From Bettongia penicillata ogilbyi (Eukaryota; Chordata; Mammalia; Diprotodontia; Potoroidae): 64,000 nucleotides of DNA. The DNA lies in contig JAJHZJ010000009.1 of assembly GCA_023548195.1 (NCBI GenBank), positions 1,302,001-1,366,000 of the forward strand, in the 5' to 3' direction. The position numbers and the translations under genes are program-made. Shown here in pieces: positions 32,220-42,527 of the stretch; position 1 is the first letter of the stretch, and every line of letters begins with the position of its first letter. The notes under the pieces were generated by a model. It searched no databases. It worked only from the letters and a program-made list of their open reading frames with translations, and had not been told where the DNA came from.

Positions 32220-32545
32220 CAGAATCCCAGAACTTCAGCATTGGGAGGGTCCACAGAGATCACCTACCAAGAGGTGTTAAACTTGGGTCTCTGGGTCATA
32301 AATGCTGGCAAAATTTCCAAGTTTGGCCCAAACCAGATGAACGTGTGTAATTGGGAAATGTTTGGCAAAATAAATAAAACATATAATACAACATAGACAA
32401 TGTTAATTTGTGGTTTTCTAAGTCAAAGTGGGACCTGCAGGGATCTACTGATACCAGTAATCTAGGCCATCCAAACAGGACTCCTCTCTACATCACCCCT
32501 GATAATAGTCCTCTAGCCTCAGCTTAAGAACTCATGGCCAGTCGT
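32220..32545 (-). repeat. CR1/L3-type LINE split by a hAT element
   Basis: 'aatcccagaacttcagcatt', 'ggagggtccacagagatcac' before and 'catccaaacaggactcctct', 'gtcctctagcctcagcttaa' after the hAT copy keep the antisense CR1/L3 order seen at 43.85-44.1 kb. Confidence 0.6.
32272..32462. mobile_element. hAT element relic
   Basis: One end aagaggtgttaaacttgggt, interior 'gtaattgggaaatgtttggc', 'aaaataaataaaacatataa', 'acaatgttaatttgtggttt' matching the 25.61-25.83 kb copy. The terminal repeats are worn. Confidence 0.65.
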
Positions 32546-32726
32546 TAGGGCTTGAATGCTTATTAAAAGGGGTGCTAGCCTGACATATACTCCAATAAGA
32601 AACCTAGACTTATCAGAAGAGAGACTGATTCCCTCACAGTCTCCTGTCCAGATGTGAGACTCCCTCTCTATCCTATTGATGACACATGCTATCGTTAAAG
32701 TCTGAATAAGCACTGAGCATGGTCAT

Positions 32727-32842
32727 TAGATAAACTCCTTGTGGGTAGCGACTGTCTTTTTGCCTCTTTTATACCTATTGATGCCCGAGTTTACATAGTG
32801 CCCTGGTATATAGCTTAATATTGATTGATTGACTGATAAATG
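32727..32842 (+). repeat. L2 LINE 3' end
   Basis: 'actccttgtgggtagcgact' then 'gccctggtatatagcttaat' and 'attgattgattgactgat'. Confidence 0.65.
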
Positions 32843-33027
32843 GTAGATTAAGAGGAGCAAAATATTTTTATGAACAACCATAAGCAGAAGAACAACACTG
32901 ACGAAATATAGGATCTACCACCAAAAGGCAGCCAGAGAAGTAGTTTCCTCATCAAAAAGGAGGAAGACTGATAGATATTCTTAGATGGAATAATAGATAG
33001 GTTAAAAGCTTGAAAGAAGTACATCTT

Positions 33028-33124
33028 CTATTAGACTGTGAGCTTGTTAAAGGCCTTTCTATTCCCCAGTGCTCAGCACAGCACCTGACACATAACAGAA
33101 GTTTAACAAATGTTTGTTGACTGG
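33028..33124 (+). repeat. L2 LINE 3' end
   Basis: 'tagactgtgagcttgttaaa', 'ccagtgctcagcacagcacc', 'gtttaacaaatgtttgttga'. Confidence 0.75.
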
Positions 33125-33243
33125 CCCACATGGAGCAACAAGAAAGACTGACATTGGGTACACAGGACTGAGCATATCCAGTGTAACTGATTCTGGTTTA
33201 CCTCCAAATGGAGGCCATGAATTGGCTAAGATTCAACTGTAAA

Positions 33244-33456
33244 CCCAAGGCAGGAATGGTAGCTCTGCTTCTGGGGAGGTGGAGATGGGAAGGTTACTTG
33301 AGGTCAGTAATTCCGAGCTGCAGGTACGGCTAAAGCCAATGAGGTGTCCATTCTAAGTCTGGCACATGTATGGCAAGCCCTCTGGGAGCAAGGAGTGACC
33401 AGGCTGCCTGAGGAGGGGAGGACCAGCCCAAGTTGGAAACAGAATAGATCAAAACA
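33244..33456 (+). pseudogene. 7SL (SRP) RNA pseudogene, 3' truncated
   Basis: The text follows mammalian 7SL RNA through both domains. Alu domain: 'ctggggaggtggagatggga', 'aggttacttgaggtcagtaa', 'ttccgagctgcag'. S domain: 'gaggtgtccattctaagtct', 'ggcacatgtatggcaagccc', 'gggagcaaggagtgaccagg', 'ctgcctgaggagggg', 'gaccagcccaagttggaaac' and 'agaatagatcaaaaca'. 7SL text then stops short of its normal end. Having the S domain makes it a copy of 7SL itself, not an Alu-like SINE. Many substitutions mean it is not a functional SRP RNA gene. Processed retrocopies of 7SL are common in mammals. Confidence 0.88.
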
Positions 33457-33599
33457 AGGAGAAACATACACCATACACACACAACATCTCCGTTGTCTTG
33501 CCTCTTAGTGGAGTTGTCCCAGATGTTTCTGATGAGTCTTAGAGATGACAGTACTTTCACTGAATTATAAAAATCAGTAAGCTATTTCCCCTGTGCACT

Positions 33600-33945
33600 T
33601 GATCCCCGGACACTAACATAAAAGTCCAGTCACAGGACAGAACCATTTCTATCTGCTTCCTTCCTTTCTAGCCTGCGCTCCTCAGTCTTGAGATTTTTCT
33701 ACCATGACACATCCTCACCCTGAAGCTGACTTCCCCTTGGACTTCCCACACTGGAAGTGCCTTCTGTCCCTTCATCCCCTGTCTCTGGTTGGCTGGTTCC
33801 CCCCAGAACCTGGATTTTAAGGAAGTGATCCAGCCAGGCTAGCCGTGTCTCCATTCCTCTCCAGCCTGTGCTCCTGAGACGCCAGGTTTTTCTTCCTCAC
33901 TCTCCTGAGCAAGTTCTTTTATCCTTTTCCAAATTCCCTTTTATA
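33600..33945. other. Unassigned stretch with an internal similarity of about 190 bp period
   Basis: 'tctagcctgcgctcctcagt' near 33669 and 'ctccagcctgtgctcctgag' near 33860 head similar blocks, each followed by a 'gatttttct/ggtttttct' stretch. Family not recognised. Confidence 0.35.
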
Positions 33946-33949
33946 TGTG

Positions 33950-34060
33950 CTCTTCCTCCCCATTACAATATCAACTCCTTGCTCCATTCATTGTACTTGT
34001 ATCCCCAGTGCCCAGCACGTAATAGGAGCTTAATAACTATTTGTTGATGAATTGACTGAG
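33950..34060 (+). repeat. L2 LINE 3' end
   Basis: 'ttgtatccccagtgcccagc', 'acgtaataggagcttaataa', 'ctatttgttgatgaattgac'. Confidence 0.75.
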
Positions 34061-34189
34061 GTAACATAGCTCTTGTCAAAGGCAAGAGTCAAACCCAGGT
34101 GTCTCCTGACATGGTCTAGTTAGCATTCTTTTTAATATACTACATAGCCTTGAATAGAGCTGACGTGACATAGAAGGTAGACTCACAAT

Positions 34190-34930
34190 CCCCGTCCTAA
34201 CTAAGCCATAATCTCTTTGACGTCAGGTAACTGGCACAGGGTTGAGGATATAGTCACTGCCTTTTTCCTCTTATTAGTGCCAGGGAAGTGTCTGAAGCTT
34301 TGGTTAATACCATCTCAATGAGTCTTTCATGGTGAGATAGATTTACGGATTCCGTACTCAAACCTAGAAAATACATGTTTATGTTCTCACGGACCTCTGA
34401 TCCCTGAGTTACGTGGGACTCCTCTCAGCTGGGCCTCTTAGGAATACAGAATGACCCACATAATGGCCAGCAGCAGCGTGGACCTCTGGACCTCTGGCAG
34501 AGCTCTCTCCACCCTGGTCTATTCAAGGGAAAGTGTTCTATGTCACATGTAACAACAGCTTTGGTAAGATTTGAAAGCAAAACATGCATCCTGGCAGTGT
34601 TTCTGCTCTGTTCAATGTGCCCAAGTTCCATGGCCTGTGCCATGGGCCAGGGTTCGGTGTGCCAGGCAGGAGCTGCATTTGGCACTGGTTGTTTCTTGCA
34701 GCTCCCTCTAAACTCTCAGACTGACAGGTACTCACCTCCACAAAGAGGTGAGTGTTTCCAAGAGCCTAATACTAAACAGATGGCTGAAAAGAGCTCTCAG
34801 AGGGGGCGTGCAAACAGCAACAAGGTCACTGCAGACATGCTGAATACTAAGCTGCTCACAGCCTGGGCTGTGGCAATGAAAAATTGATAAGTTTCTTCCT
34901 CTTCAATATCAGTTGCCATTTTCTCCACCT
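34190..34930. other. Unassigned non-repeat stretch
   Basis: A 115-codon plus-strand frame (34540-34887) is the longest frame here that does not sit in a repeat. It is Cys- and Ser-containing with a hydrophobic start (TCILAVFLLCSMC), but no family is recognised and two minus-strand frames overlap it. Treated as chance. Confidence 0.25.
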
Positions 34931-35009
34931 CTCAGGTTTGTTGTATGTGTCTGAGGTTGGGAATCAAATGCAAAAGATTTTCCTTCTTTCTCCTTTTTTT
35001 CTCTATACA

Positions 35010-35090
35010 TGCAGATACAAATACATGTATATATAGGCGTTACATATATTCACATATACATGCATATAGAAATGTATATATTTATATATT
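35010..35090. repeat. AT/CA simple sequence
   Basis: 'tacatgtatatataggcgtt' and following TATA/CATA text. Confidence 0.75.
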
Positions 35091-35284
35091 TGTCTTTCTT
35101 TTACTCTCCTCTCCCCGCATCCCCTCCTCTACCTTTTCCTTCAGCACCTCTGGGGGCTATTCTGCAGTTTCCCCAGTGTGAAATATGCTAAAGAGAGAAG
35201 TCCGAGCTAGAACCCCAAACCAGACTTTCTCATCACCAAGGCAACAGTGTTTAATGCACCCAGGGGCTTTGGAGAGAGTCCATG

Positions 35285-35425
35285 ATGGTGATTCACTATC
35301 AATGACCTTTCCTCAGGCCTCATCTTGAGCCCTCTGCAGCGTCTGACACTGTGGATCACCCATTCCTCCTGGAAACTCCCTCTTGGGTTTTCATGACATG
35401 CCGACCGTTTTCCATGCTCCTTCTC
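35285..35425 (+). pseudogene. L2 LINE reverse-transcriptase remnant
   Basis: 'ctctgcagcgtctgacactg' and 'tggatcacccattcctcctg' translate to SAASDTVDHPFLLET, close to the SAAFDTVDH block of LINE reverse transcriptases (motif A). Short and dead. Probably the upstream part of the L2 that continues at 35860. Confidence 0.7.
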
Positions 35426-35689
35426 CAGAGACCATACCAGGAAATGCTGAGACTCTCAGCTCCAAGCTCCCTAGGACCTTATGTCAGCCAATTTATTTTT
35501 TTGTCCTGGTGCTGTTTCATGGCATAAAACTTCCACCCCTCCCCCATACTTTCTCCCCTCTTGACCTAAGAGCCATAATCAAATCAAATTGCTAACGCCT
35601 CTAGAAAAGGCATATTAATGCATTGCCCTCTGGTGCCCCTCACGTCCCAAACCACCCAAATAATCCTTCCCTGGCTGGCAATCCCCGAC
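35426..35689. other. No recognised feature
   Basis: Interrupts the L2 text. No repeat identified. Confidence 0.35.
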
Positions 35690-35835
35690 ATACATTGTCT
35701 CCACCATCAGATTATAAACCCTTTGATGTAGGAAACAGCCTCAGTTTTGCATAAGTATCCCCAGTTCTTAGCACAGTGTTTGGCACAGAGTAAGCACTCA
35801 ACAGATGCTCTGTCATTCATTCATTGATTCATTCT
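35690..35835 (+). repeat. L2 LINE 3' end
   Basis: 'cagattataaaccctttgat', 'gttcttagcacagtgtttgg', 'cacagagtaagcactcaaca', ending in a cattcattgattcattc run. Confidence 0.75.
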
Positions 35836-35859
35836 CTGCTCTGTCCTGGTCTTTTTTGC

Positions 35860-36379
35860 AAGACTATGACCCATGCCCTGCCTTCCCTGTGTGGGTGTAA
35901 CCCTGGTTTTTCTGGATCCTGTCCTCATCTCTTTCTGTAATCTCGGTGATTTCATAAGCTCTCAAAGATTTCTGTCCTTTCTGTGCAGTGGATTCCCAAG
36001 CCTACATAGCTCTCATCTCTCCCCTGAGTGCCAATCCCTTGTCCCCAATTGCCTGTTCTATTTCTCTAACCGAATGTCTTATAGTCACTTCAAATTCAGC
36101 GCATCCAAAACACAGCTCAATTCTTTCTCTTTCCCCTTAAATCCACACCCTTCAAGGAACTGCTTCATTCCTACTGAGAACACCTTCGCTCTTCCATTTG
36201 CCCAGCTTTACAATCTGCGAGTGAATCATCCTCCCCTCCTCACTCTCACTTATTCCCCTCCCCCATATCCAATCAGTTGCCAGGTCCTATTAATTCTGGC
36301 TCTACACATCTCTCATATACATCTTTTTTCCACTTACATTTCCCTTTCCCTAGATCAAATGCCTGAATTATCACAATAG
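35860..36379 (+). pseudogene. L2 LINE ORF, C-terminal part
   Basis: 'tctctcccctgagtgccaat', 'cttcaaattcagcgcatcca', 'aaacacagctcaattctttc', 'ccaatcagttgccaggtcct' give the order also found at 47.28-47.53 kb. The 168-codon plus-strand frame (35873-36379) is a fortuitously open piece. The L2 is cut at 'tcacaatagc' by the L1 insertion and resumes at 36784. Confidence 0.75.
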
Positions 36380-36783
36380 CTTTTTTCTTTTAAGGTATGT
36401 GTGTGTGTGTGTGTGTTTTTATATCACCATAGTATCCAATGTATCCCTCTCCATTTGCCTCCCAGAGAGACATCCCATATGACAAATAATAATTTTGGCA
36501 AGGAAAAAAATCAACATAACTAATAGATATATTGAAAAAGTTTGAAAACATGTATAATATGTAACATCTGTGAACCTCCCACTTCCACAAAGGGGTAGGT
36601 TGAGAGTATGTTCTTCTCTCTTTATTTAAGACTCATTTGATCTTTATGATTTTGTTACTTTTTTTTGGTATGGCATTCTTTCCATTTACATAGTTGTCGC
36701 TACTGTGTATATTGCTTTCTTGGCTCTGATTACTTCACTCAATCAATCCATACAGATCCTTCTTTTTGTTCTTTCTCTGCAGT
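36380..36783 (-). mobile_element. L1 fragment inserted in L2
   Basis: Starts with a T-rich run (antisense tail). Later text such as 'gtcgctactgtgtatattgc', 'tttcttggctctgattactt' is antisense L1. The flanking L2 reads continuously across it ('acaatagc' left, 'gtagtctcttaattgg' right), so it is a true insertion. Confidence 0.65.
36395..36416. repeat. (GT)n microsatellite, about 11 units
   Basis: Pure GT run next to the T-rich end of the L1 insertion. Confidence 0.92.
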
Positions 36784-37190
36784 AGTCTCTTAATTGGTTT
36801 TCTTGCATGTAGCATCTTCCCTCTTATCTGTCTTCCACACAGCTGCCAAAATAATATTCCAAAAGTATAGGTTTTATCATGTCACCCCCATACTCAAGAA
36901 ACTCCAAGGGTTCCCTGTTGCATCAAGGATAAAGGACAAATTCCAGTTTGGCATGTAAAACCATCTGCAGTCTGGCTCTAGTTTTGCTTTCCAGGAAGAT
37001 GAAATATTATTCCTTTTCATACATGGTGTTCTAGCCAAACCAGTCTACTTGGTGTTCCCCAAACATATTCTATCTCCTATGCCTTTACCTTTGCAAAAGC
37101 TATACCTCATGCCTAAAATGCTTTCCTTCCTCATTTCTACTTCTTGGAATCCAGACAGAGCTTAAATACCATCTTCTTCAAGTCAAATCA
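36784..37190 (+). repeat. L2 LINE, continuation
   Basis: 'cttccacacagctgccaaaa', 'ttttatcatgtcacccccat', 'ctcaagaaactccaagggtt', 'ccatctgcagtctggctcta', 'catgcctaaaatgctttcct'. Same copy as 35860-36379. Confidence 0.8.
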
Positions 37191-37192
37191 AG

Positions 37193-37251
37193 TCAAGCCA
37201 ACAAGCATTTATTGATTATGTGCTCATTATGTACTAGGCCCTGGGCTAAGC

Positions 37252-37296
<45 letters not shown>

Positions 37297-37301
37297 ACAC
37301 A

Positions 37302-37333
<32 letters not shown>

Positions 37334-37465
37334 TACACACACACACACATACACACACACACACACACACATACACACACACACACACACACACATACAC
37401 ACGCACACGAAGAACCCAAAACAAAGCCCAGTCTCTACTCTCAAGGAGCTCACAAACTAATGGAG
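37193..37465 (+). repeat. Old LINE 3' fragment with a (CA)n tract inside
   Basis: 'gccaacaagcatttattgat', 'gtactaggccctgggctaag' before, and 'cagtctctactctcaaggag', 'ctcacaaactaatgg' after the CA tract. Interrupts the L2. Confidence 0.7.
37254..37403. repeat. (CA)n microsatellite, about 150 bp, interrupted by AT
   Basis: CA units with regularly spaced 'cacat' interruptions (at least six). The Cys-Val and His-Thr frames over it are artefacts. Confidence 0.96.
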
Positions 37466-37695
37466 GTCTTTCTTGATTTCCCCCAGTTCTTAGTGCCTCT
37501 CTTGTCAAGAAGCCACTTATTTTGAATATATCCCATGCTTCCTTACCTATGAGCATACAATAACCCCTCTTCTCCCTTCTCTCCACCTCCCATATAGGAA
37601 GGTCATAGATTGTCCAACTTTTACATTTGTATCCATAACACCTAACATAATGCCTGATATACAGTAGGCATGCAATAAAAGTTTGTTGATTAATA
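37466..37695 (+). repeat. L2 LINE 3' end, last part of the mosaic copy
   Basis: 'ataggaaggtcatagattgt', 'tgtatccataacacctaaca', 'gcctgatatacagtaggcat', 'gcaataaaagtttgttgatt'. Confidence 0.75.
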
Positions 37696-37719
37696 TATAC
37701 TCCTGGATATGGTCTGCCC

Positions 37720-38560
37720 TATGTAGAGTACAGAGGGACTATTGTGTCCCTCATTCTGAACAGTATCCTGTTAATACTTCTAAACCCAAGATCACATTAG
37801 CTATTTTTGGAAGTTACATCATACTACTGACTCATGTTGAACTTCAGTCCATTAAAATCCCTAGGATTTCCTCACATGACCGTTGGCTAACCATGTCTCC
37901 CCATTTTGTCCTTGTGCAGCTGTATTTTTTCCTTTAATTCAAGTTCAGTACTTTAAATTTATCCGTGTTAAGTTCCATCATATTAAATTTGGCCCATCAT
38001 CCCAACCATCTTTTAAATACTAATTCTCTCATCCCAAGTGTAAGAGCTGTCCTTCCTAATTTCTTGCTATTGTGAATTTGCTGAGTGGGCCACCCATGTC
38101 TTCACTCATCCTATTGATAAAAAACATTTAGTAGTATTGGGTCACTTTAGAAACCTTGTCTAAAGCAATGGAAAACTTGGTTACATTTTTTCCCCAATGA
38201 ACCCATGCTGTTCTTGATAATCACTTCTTCCTTTTGCATGTGCATAAAAACCATTATGAAATTTTTCCAGTTTATAGTTTGAAGAATCTACTTTCTCTTT
38301 TAAAAAAAACAAAACAACAACACAATTATCAATCTATTTTCAGGCCTGGGCCCATTCTCTCATTCTCCATCATTCTTTAGAGATTGCTGTCATTAGCTCA
38401 AGAATTACAGGCACAAGTTCTTATAGTACCTTGAGACAGAATTCATCTGGGTGAGTTCATCTGGTGATTTTTAACTCATGTGGGACAAACTTGTGCTCCC
38501 TGATTAAATGTCTCTTCATTAACCTTGGGCATAAATGCCTTCTCTGTTAATGGTTAATTG
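37720..38560 (-). repeat. LINE relic, probably CR1/L3 group
   Basis: 'ctttaaatttatccgtgtta', 'agttccatcatattaaattt', 'ggcccatcatcccaaccatc', 'ctattgataaaaaacattta', 'gacagaattcatctgggtga' keep an order I associate with an antisense CR1/L3-like LINE. Family not certain; no coding frame left. Confidence 0.45.
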
Positions 38561-38654
38561 ATGAAGAGGAAATAAGACATGAAAGGTGATAGATAAAACA
38601 GATTTTGGAGAGGAAAGATGATGGACTTGTCAGAAGGCGGAGGGAGGTAGACGA

Positions 38655-38945
38655 TAGACTCAAAAAGTCAGGGAATTTTAGAATTGGATGGAATTGCAGA
38701 AATAATCTAGTACAAGCTTTCCCTGAAAAATATATCCCCTCTGCAAGCATTCCATCAGATAGTCCTCTGTCCTATGCTTGAGCATCTTCTGTGATGGAGA
38801 ACTCATTCTGTCCCAAAATAACTCATACTAAGTTTGGTAGCTCTAGTTGTTCCCCTTAATATTGTGCTCTCTACAATTCCTACTCACTGGTCCTATTTCT
38901 TTCTTCTGGAGTCAAGCAAATTATTCCACTTAATTCTAATCTTTC
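38655..38945 (-). repeat. CR1/L3-type LINE fragment
   Basis: 'tagaattggatggaattgca', 'tgatggagaactcattctgt', 'gtagctctagttgttcccct'. Same order as 43.85-44.1 kb. Confidence 0.6.
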
Positions 38946-39370
38946 TTTTATATGGCAATCCTTTTGTCACATCTGGAGCTCTCAAGCTCTTCCCACGGGT
39001 TGGGAAGGCAATGTCCAGACTGATGGAGGGAGCTTATCACTGTTTCGGAAAGGTCTTAGCAGAATTTACTTGGTACTAAAAAACTCATCCTATCCAATGC
39101 GGCAACACTAATTGTAGCCTCAGCCTTCATGACACCCAAGAACCCTGAGGTGAAAAGCACTGACATCCATTGCTTCTTGGGACCCCTTCTCAGAGCCTCG
39201 TGTCCCAGGGAAAACATACAGTAGCACAATCATGGATAAAGTTTACTGAGAAGCCCCAAAATATAGCCATGCTCTTTCCCAAACCCCAGAGACTCACTAG
39301 AGTCTGAGCTGCCTTCCTAAGGCAATTAAGAGCTCAAGAGGCCCCATATTAACAGTCAGCCTCAAATTTC
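38946..39370. other. Unassigned, includes one copy of an unnamed repeat
   Basis: 39205-39330 resembles 43205-43325: 'acatacagtag', a 'ccc(a/t)aaaat' block, then 'aaaccccagagactcactag' against 'aaaccccaacagctcactga' and 'gtctgagctg' against 'gtctcacctg'. Confidence 0.4.
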
Positions 39371-39372
39371 TA

Positions 39373-39620
39373 GGCAGCTACAAGTCACAGTGGATACAGT
39401 GCTGGACTCGAAATCAGGAAGTCCTGAGTTTGAATCCTATCTTAGACACTCACCAGCTGTGTGATCTGTGGTGACTTAGCATCTCTCAGTCTCAGTTTCT
39501 TCATGTAAAATAGGGAGAAGGATAGCACCTACTTCACTGCATTTTTATGAGGAACAAGTGAGATGTCATATATAAAATATTTTGTAAATTCTAAAGCACT
39601 GCATAATTATTAGTTATCAT
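39373..39620 (+). repeat. CORE-SINE with L2-like tail, nearly full length
   Basis: 'ggcagctacaagtcacagtg', 'ctgagtttgaatcctatctt', 'ccagctgtgtgatctg', 'ggatagcacctacttcactg', 'ctaaagcactgcataattat'. Confidence 0.8.
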
Positions 39621-39624
39621 ATAT

Positions 39625-40795
39625 ATGTGCATATGTGTATGTAAATTTGGATGTTTATATATTTGTACGTATATAATATTTTTATAGGCTCTTCCTCCTC
39701 AAATCTTCTGACACTTATCACCCCCATATATACAGAATGGTAGAAGAAATGTGACTCAGTTGTAGGCGATTTCGGGCTGTTCCATTTAAAGCCTCACTAG
39801 TTTACAGTATCCCCTCAGCTTCTATCCTGGCAATCACAACATTCTATTCCTCTCTGTGTTCTCCCCTCCCCTCCAGGAGAAGTTGACTGAGGAGCATCTG
39901 GGTGTTTTTGATGAAACAACCTAACCAAGGAAAGGGCATGAACCAACTCCATTAACTGCAAGGTATAACCCTCCTGACTATATCAATCACATCAATTATA
40001 TACTGCCATTGCTCATTTTTTCTTCTGGGAATCCAGGATTTTTCATATCTTTTACGCATTCTTTGAACCAGAGTGCCCAGGAAGATGGCAGCTGTACTGC
40101 TGATGTGAGAATTCAGGGGGCACACTTTGGATTGTATGTGAGAGACTGGAGGGACCTTCTAGACCCAAGGGTAATGTCCCCTTTCACTGAGTTCAGTCAT
40201 TGGATCATTATTCAGCGAAAATTATCTGTTGTTCAATGTCTAGGAGGTTCCACATATTGAGAGATGAAAGTGGTCTAGACAAACCCAGTCTCTGGGATCC
40301 TAATAGTGGGATTCTTGATTTTTGTCAAAATCCCTTACCATTTTATCTGATTTGATGCCCAAGAGGCAGGAAGTCCCTTCTTTAGGCATCATTTACATTT
40401 CATCAAGGCTATCATCTTCTGCCCTTCTAGTATATCCAGCAGGCACATCGATGGGACAAAATCCATAAGTCATCTGAGATCAAAAGATCCTGAGGATGGA
40501 GCACATTGTGCTGTTTTTGGCAATTTTTTCTAGGAGCAGGAACCAACCCCAATCCTTCTTCAAATGTTCTGTATGCCAATACAAATATTATACGATGTCT
40601 TCATTTGATTGGTCTACATGTCCATTACCTTAGGGGTGATCAGCCACAGTCAGCAAACACCTTGTCTGTTTTACAAATATCTCCAGGACTTCACAGTGAT
40701 TGTGGGGGCCAAAAACCCAGATAAATTAGCTGGGAAGTCACAAAGACAGAATAATTCCATCAAAAAGTACCATTTGATTTGAAGGGTCAAAGGCA
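39625..40795. other. About 1.1 kb mostly unassigned
   Basis: Short TA/TG simple sequence at 39620-39690. The rest has no repeat I recognise. An 83-codon plus-strand frame at 40009-40260 and a 72-codon one at 40506-40724 lack motifs. 40500-40720 might be a retroelement remnant but this is not shown. Confidence 0.3.
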
Positions 40796-40799
40796 GTCT

Positions 40800-40975
40800 G
40801 GAACATAAAATCAGACACCTTAGATGTCCTCTAGCCTAATCTGTTCACTTTATAGATGAAGAAAGGCCTAGAGAGGACATATGACTTGCTCAAGGTCATG
40901 TAAGTCATAAATAGAAGAACTAGAATTTGAGCTCAGGTCCCTTAACTCCAAATGCAGATTCCATGCTGCCTATTA
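40800..40975 (-). repeat. MIR-type relic
   Basis: 'cttagatgtcctctagccta', 'ctttatagatgaagaaaggc', 'gacttgctcaaggtcatgta', 'tttgagctcaggtcccttaa'. Confidence 0.65.
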
Positions 40976-41039
40976 ATACATCCAATAGTATTGACCCACA
41001 GCCATGAGAATAACTGTGATCATTTAAGAACATCCCACC

Positions 41040-41185
41040 TAAGGGCAGCTAGGTGATATAGCGGATAAAGCATTAGCCCTAGAAGCAGGAGGACGTGAGT
41101 TTAAATCTGGTCTCAGACACTAACTATGTGACCTTGGGCAAGTCACTTATCCTTGATTGCCAAAGAGACAAAAAAAGCAAAAACT
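41040..41185 (+). repeat. Short tRNA-head SINE with A-rich end
   Basis: 'gggcagctaggtgatatagc', 'gtgagtttaaatctggtctc', 'ctatgtgaccttgggcaagt', then 'gccaaagagacaaaaaaagc'. It has head and CORE but not the Mar-1 or L2-like tail. Confidence 0.75.
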
Positions 41186-41261
41186 ACAGCTCATCTCTTC
41201 CTCTAAGAATATATTATTTTCTTCAAAACACACCTTCTGCTTTTTTTATGTATGGAGAGGC

Positions 41262-41462
41262 CATATGATGGTGGATAGAGTTGGTCTCATTTTCAAAAAA
41301 AAAAAATGACCTGGGTTCAAGTCTTGCCTTTGATAATGGTTGGATGGCCCTGGGCAAACCTCTCAGTGCTCAAAGCAACTCTCTAAGACTTCAAGGGGCA
41401 GAGAAAGTGCCAACCTACATTGGTAGTGCCAATTTTCTCATCCAAGAGTCTCCTACACATTG
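41262..41462 (+). repeat. SINE of another tRNA-head family
   Basis: 'gatggtggatagagttggtc', an A12 run at about 41298, 'gacctgggttcaagtcttgc' (B-box), 'gaaagtgccaacctacattg', 'aattttctcatccaagagtc'. The tail differs from the other SINE families here. Confidence 0.65.
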
Positions 41463-41494
41463 AAATCACTGGTATAATCCCTATCTCTACTTAT

Positions 41495-41632
41495 GTATAT
41501 ACAGTATCCTCAACAGAATGTTGAGTTCCTTGAAGACGAGAGACAAATCTTTGTCTTTATATCCTCTGCTCCTGACATAGTGCCTGACCCATAGTATGTA
41601 CTTAATAAGTGTTTTACTGATTGAATGAATCT
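41495..41632 (+). repeat. L2 LINE 3' end
   Basis: 'cagaatgttgagttccttga', 'gctcctgacatagtgcctga', 'tagtatgtacttaataagtg'. Confidence 0.75.
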
Positions 41633-41639
41633 TTAAGGG

Positions 41640-42250
41640 TTCCTAACTTCCCCTACCCAGAGAAAAGTGGATCCTTACTCAATCCCAAGCATTAGCTTGG
41701 GGATTTCTGAACTTTTCTCCTCACACAGTCAAATGCATCTCTTCTTCCCCTTGCCCAGTTAGACATTGATCTAAATTGGAAATTATATCACCACAATCAA
41801 GTCTGGGAAGCCTGTATGCCCTGCTAAGATGTTCTTTAACTCCCTGTTCCTTATCTCTGGGCACCACCTTCTTCCAACCCAGAATTACTTGTAACTGGCA
41901 AAATGCAGTCACACTGTAGAAACATGTAGCTATTGGACCATCCAGCTTGCATTGCTTAGACCATACTCTGCCTCCAATGAGAGTTACTCAGAATTACCAG
42001 GAATTCATCACAGTTGCCCAATGGGGTCCCTTCCTTCATCCCAATAATAACCCAGTTTTTAGGGTGTTACAGCTCCTCCAAATCTTCCTCTCAGGAAAGC
42101 TCCCTGAGTCTCCCTGACTGTAAGAGGTCACTTCACACCAAACTAGAGAGGCCAGCATCTGATCTCTTTGTACTTTGCATACATGGGGTGATATACTAGC
42201 AGTTAGAGGTGAGAGTAGGGTGACAGTTATGGAAACACAAATAAGCAAGT
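41640..42250. other. No recognised feature
   Basis: Frames of 61-80 codons on both strands overlap each other and lack motifs. Confidence 0.35.
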
Positions 42251-42254
42251 CATA

Positions 42255-42527
42255 GTTAAAAATAATAATCGCTAACATTTATGTACTGCTTGCTACATTT
42301 GAGGCACCATGCTAAGCACTTTCTAATTATCTCCTTGGAGCCTCACAATCACCTGGAGAAGCAGATATCATTATCATTCTCATTTTAAAGATAAGGGAAT
42401 TGAGGCAAATAGGGTTTAAGTGACTCACCCAGGGTCACACAGTTATTAGGTATCTGAGATCAGATTTGAACTCAGGTCTTACTGACTCCAGGTCCAGAGC
42501 TCTATCAACTGTACCACCTAGCTGCTG
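42255..42527 (-). repeat. CORE-SINE with L2-like tail, nearly full length
   Basis: Antisense: 'aataatcgctaacatttatg', 'caccatgctaagcactttct', 'ccagggtcacacagttatta', 'tttgaactcaggtcttactg', 'tcaactgtaccacctagctg'. Confidence 0.8.

Noticed and set aside
34540..34887. 115-codon plus-strand frame with a hydrophobic stretch
   Set aside because: Two overlapping minus-strand frames are as good, and no family is recognised. It remains possible but unsupported.
35873..36379. 168-codon plus-strand frame
   Set aside because: It lies wholly in L2 ORF text and is a remnant of a LINE, not a host gene.
37193..37586. Cys-Val and His-Thr frames of 82-119 codons
   Set aside because: They are produced by the (CA)n tract.
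40500..40730. Possible retrovirus-like or Gypsy-like remnant
   Set aside because: No recognisable protease, reverse transcriptase or integrase block could be read on either strand, and no LTR pair was seen.
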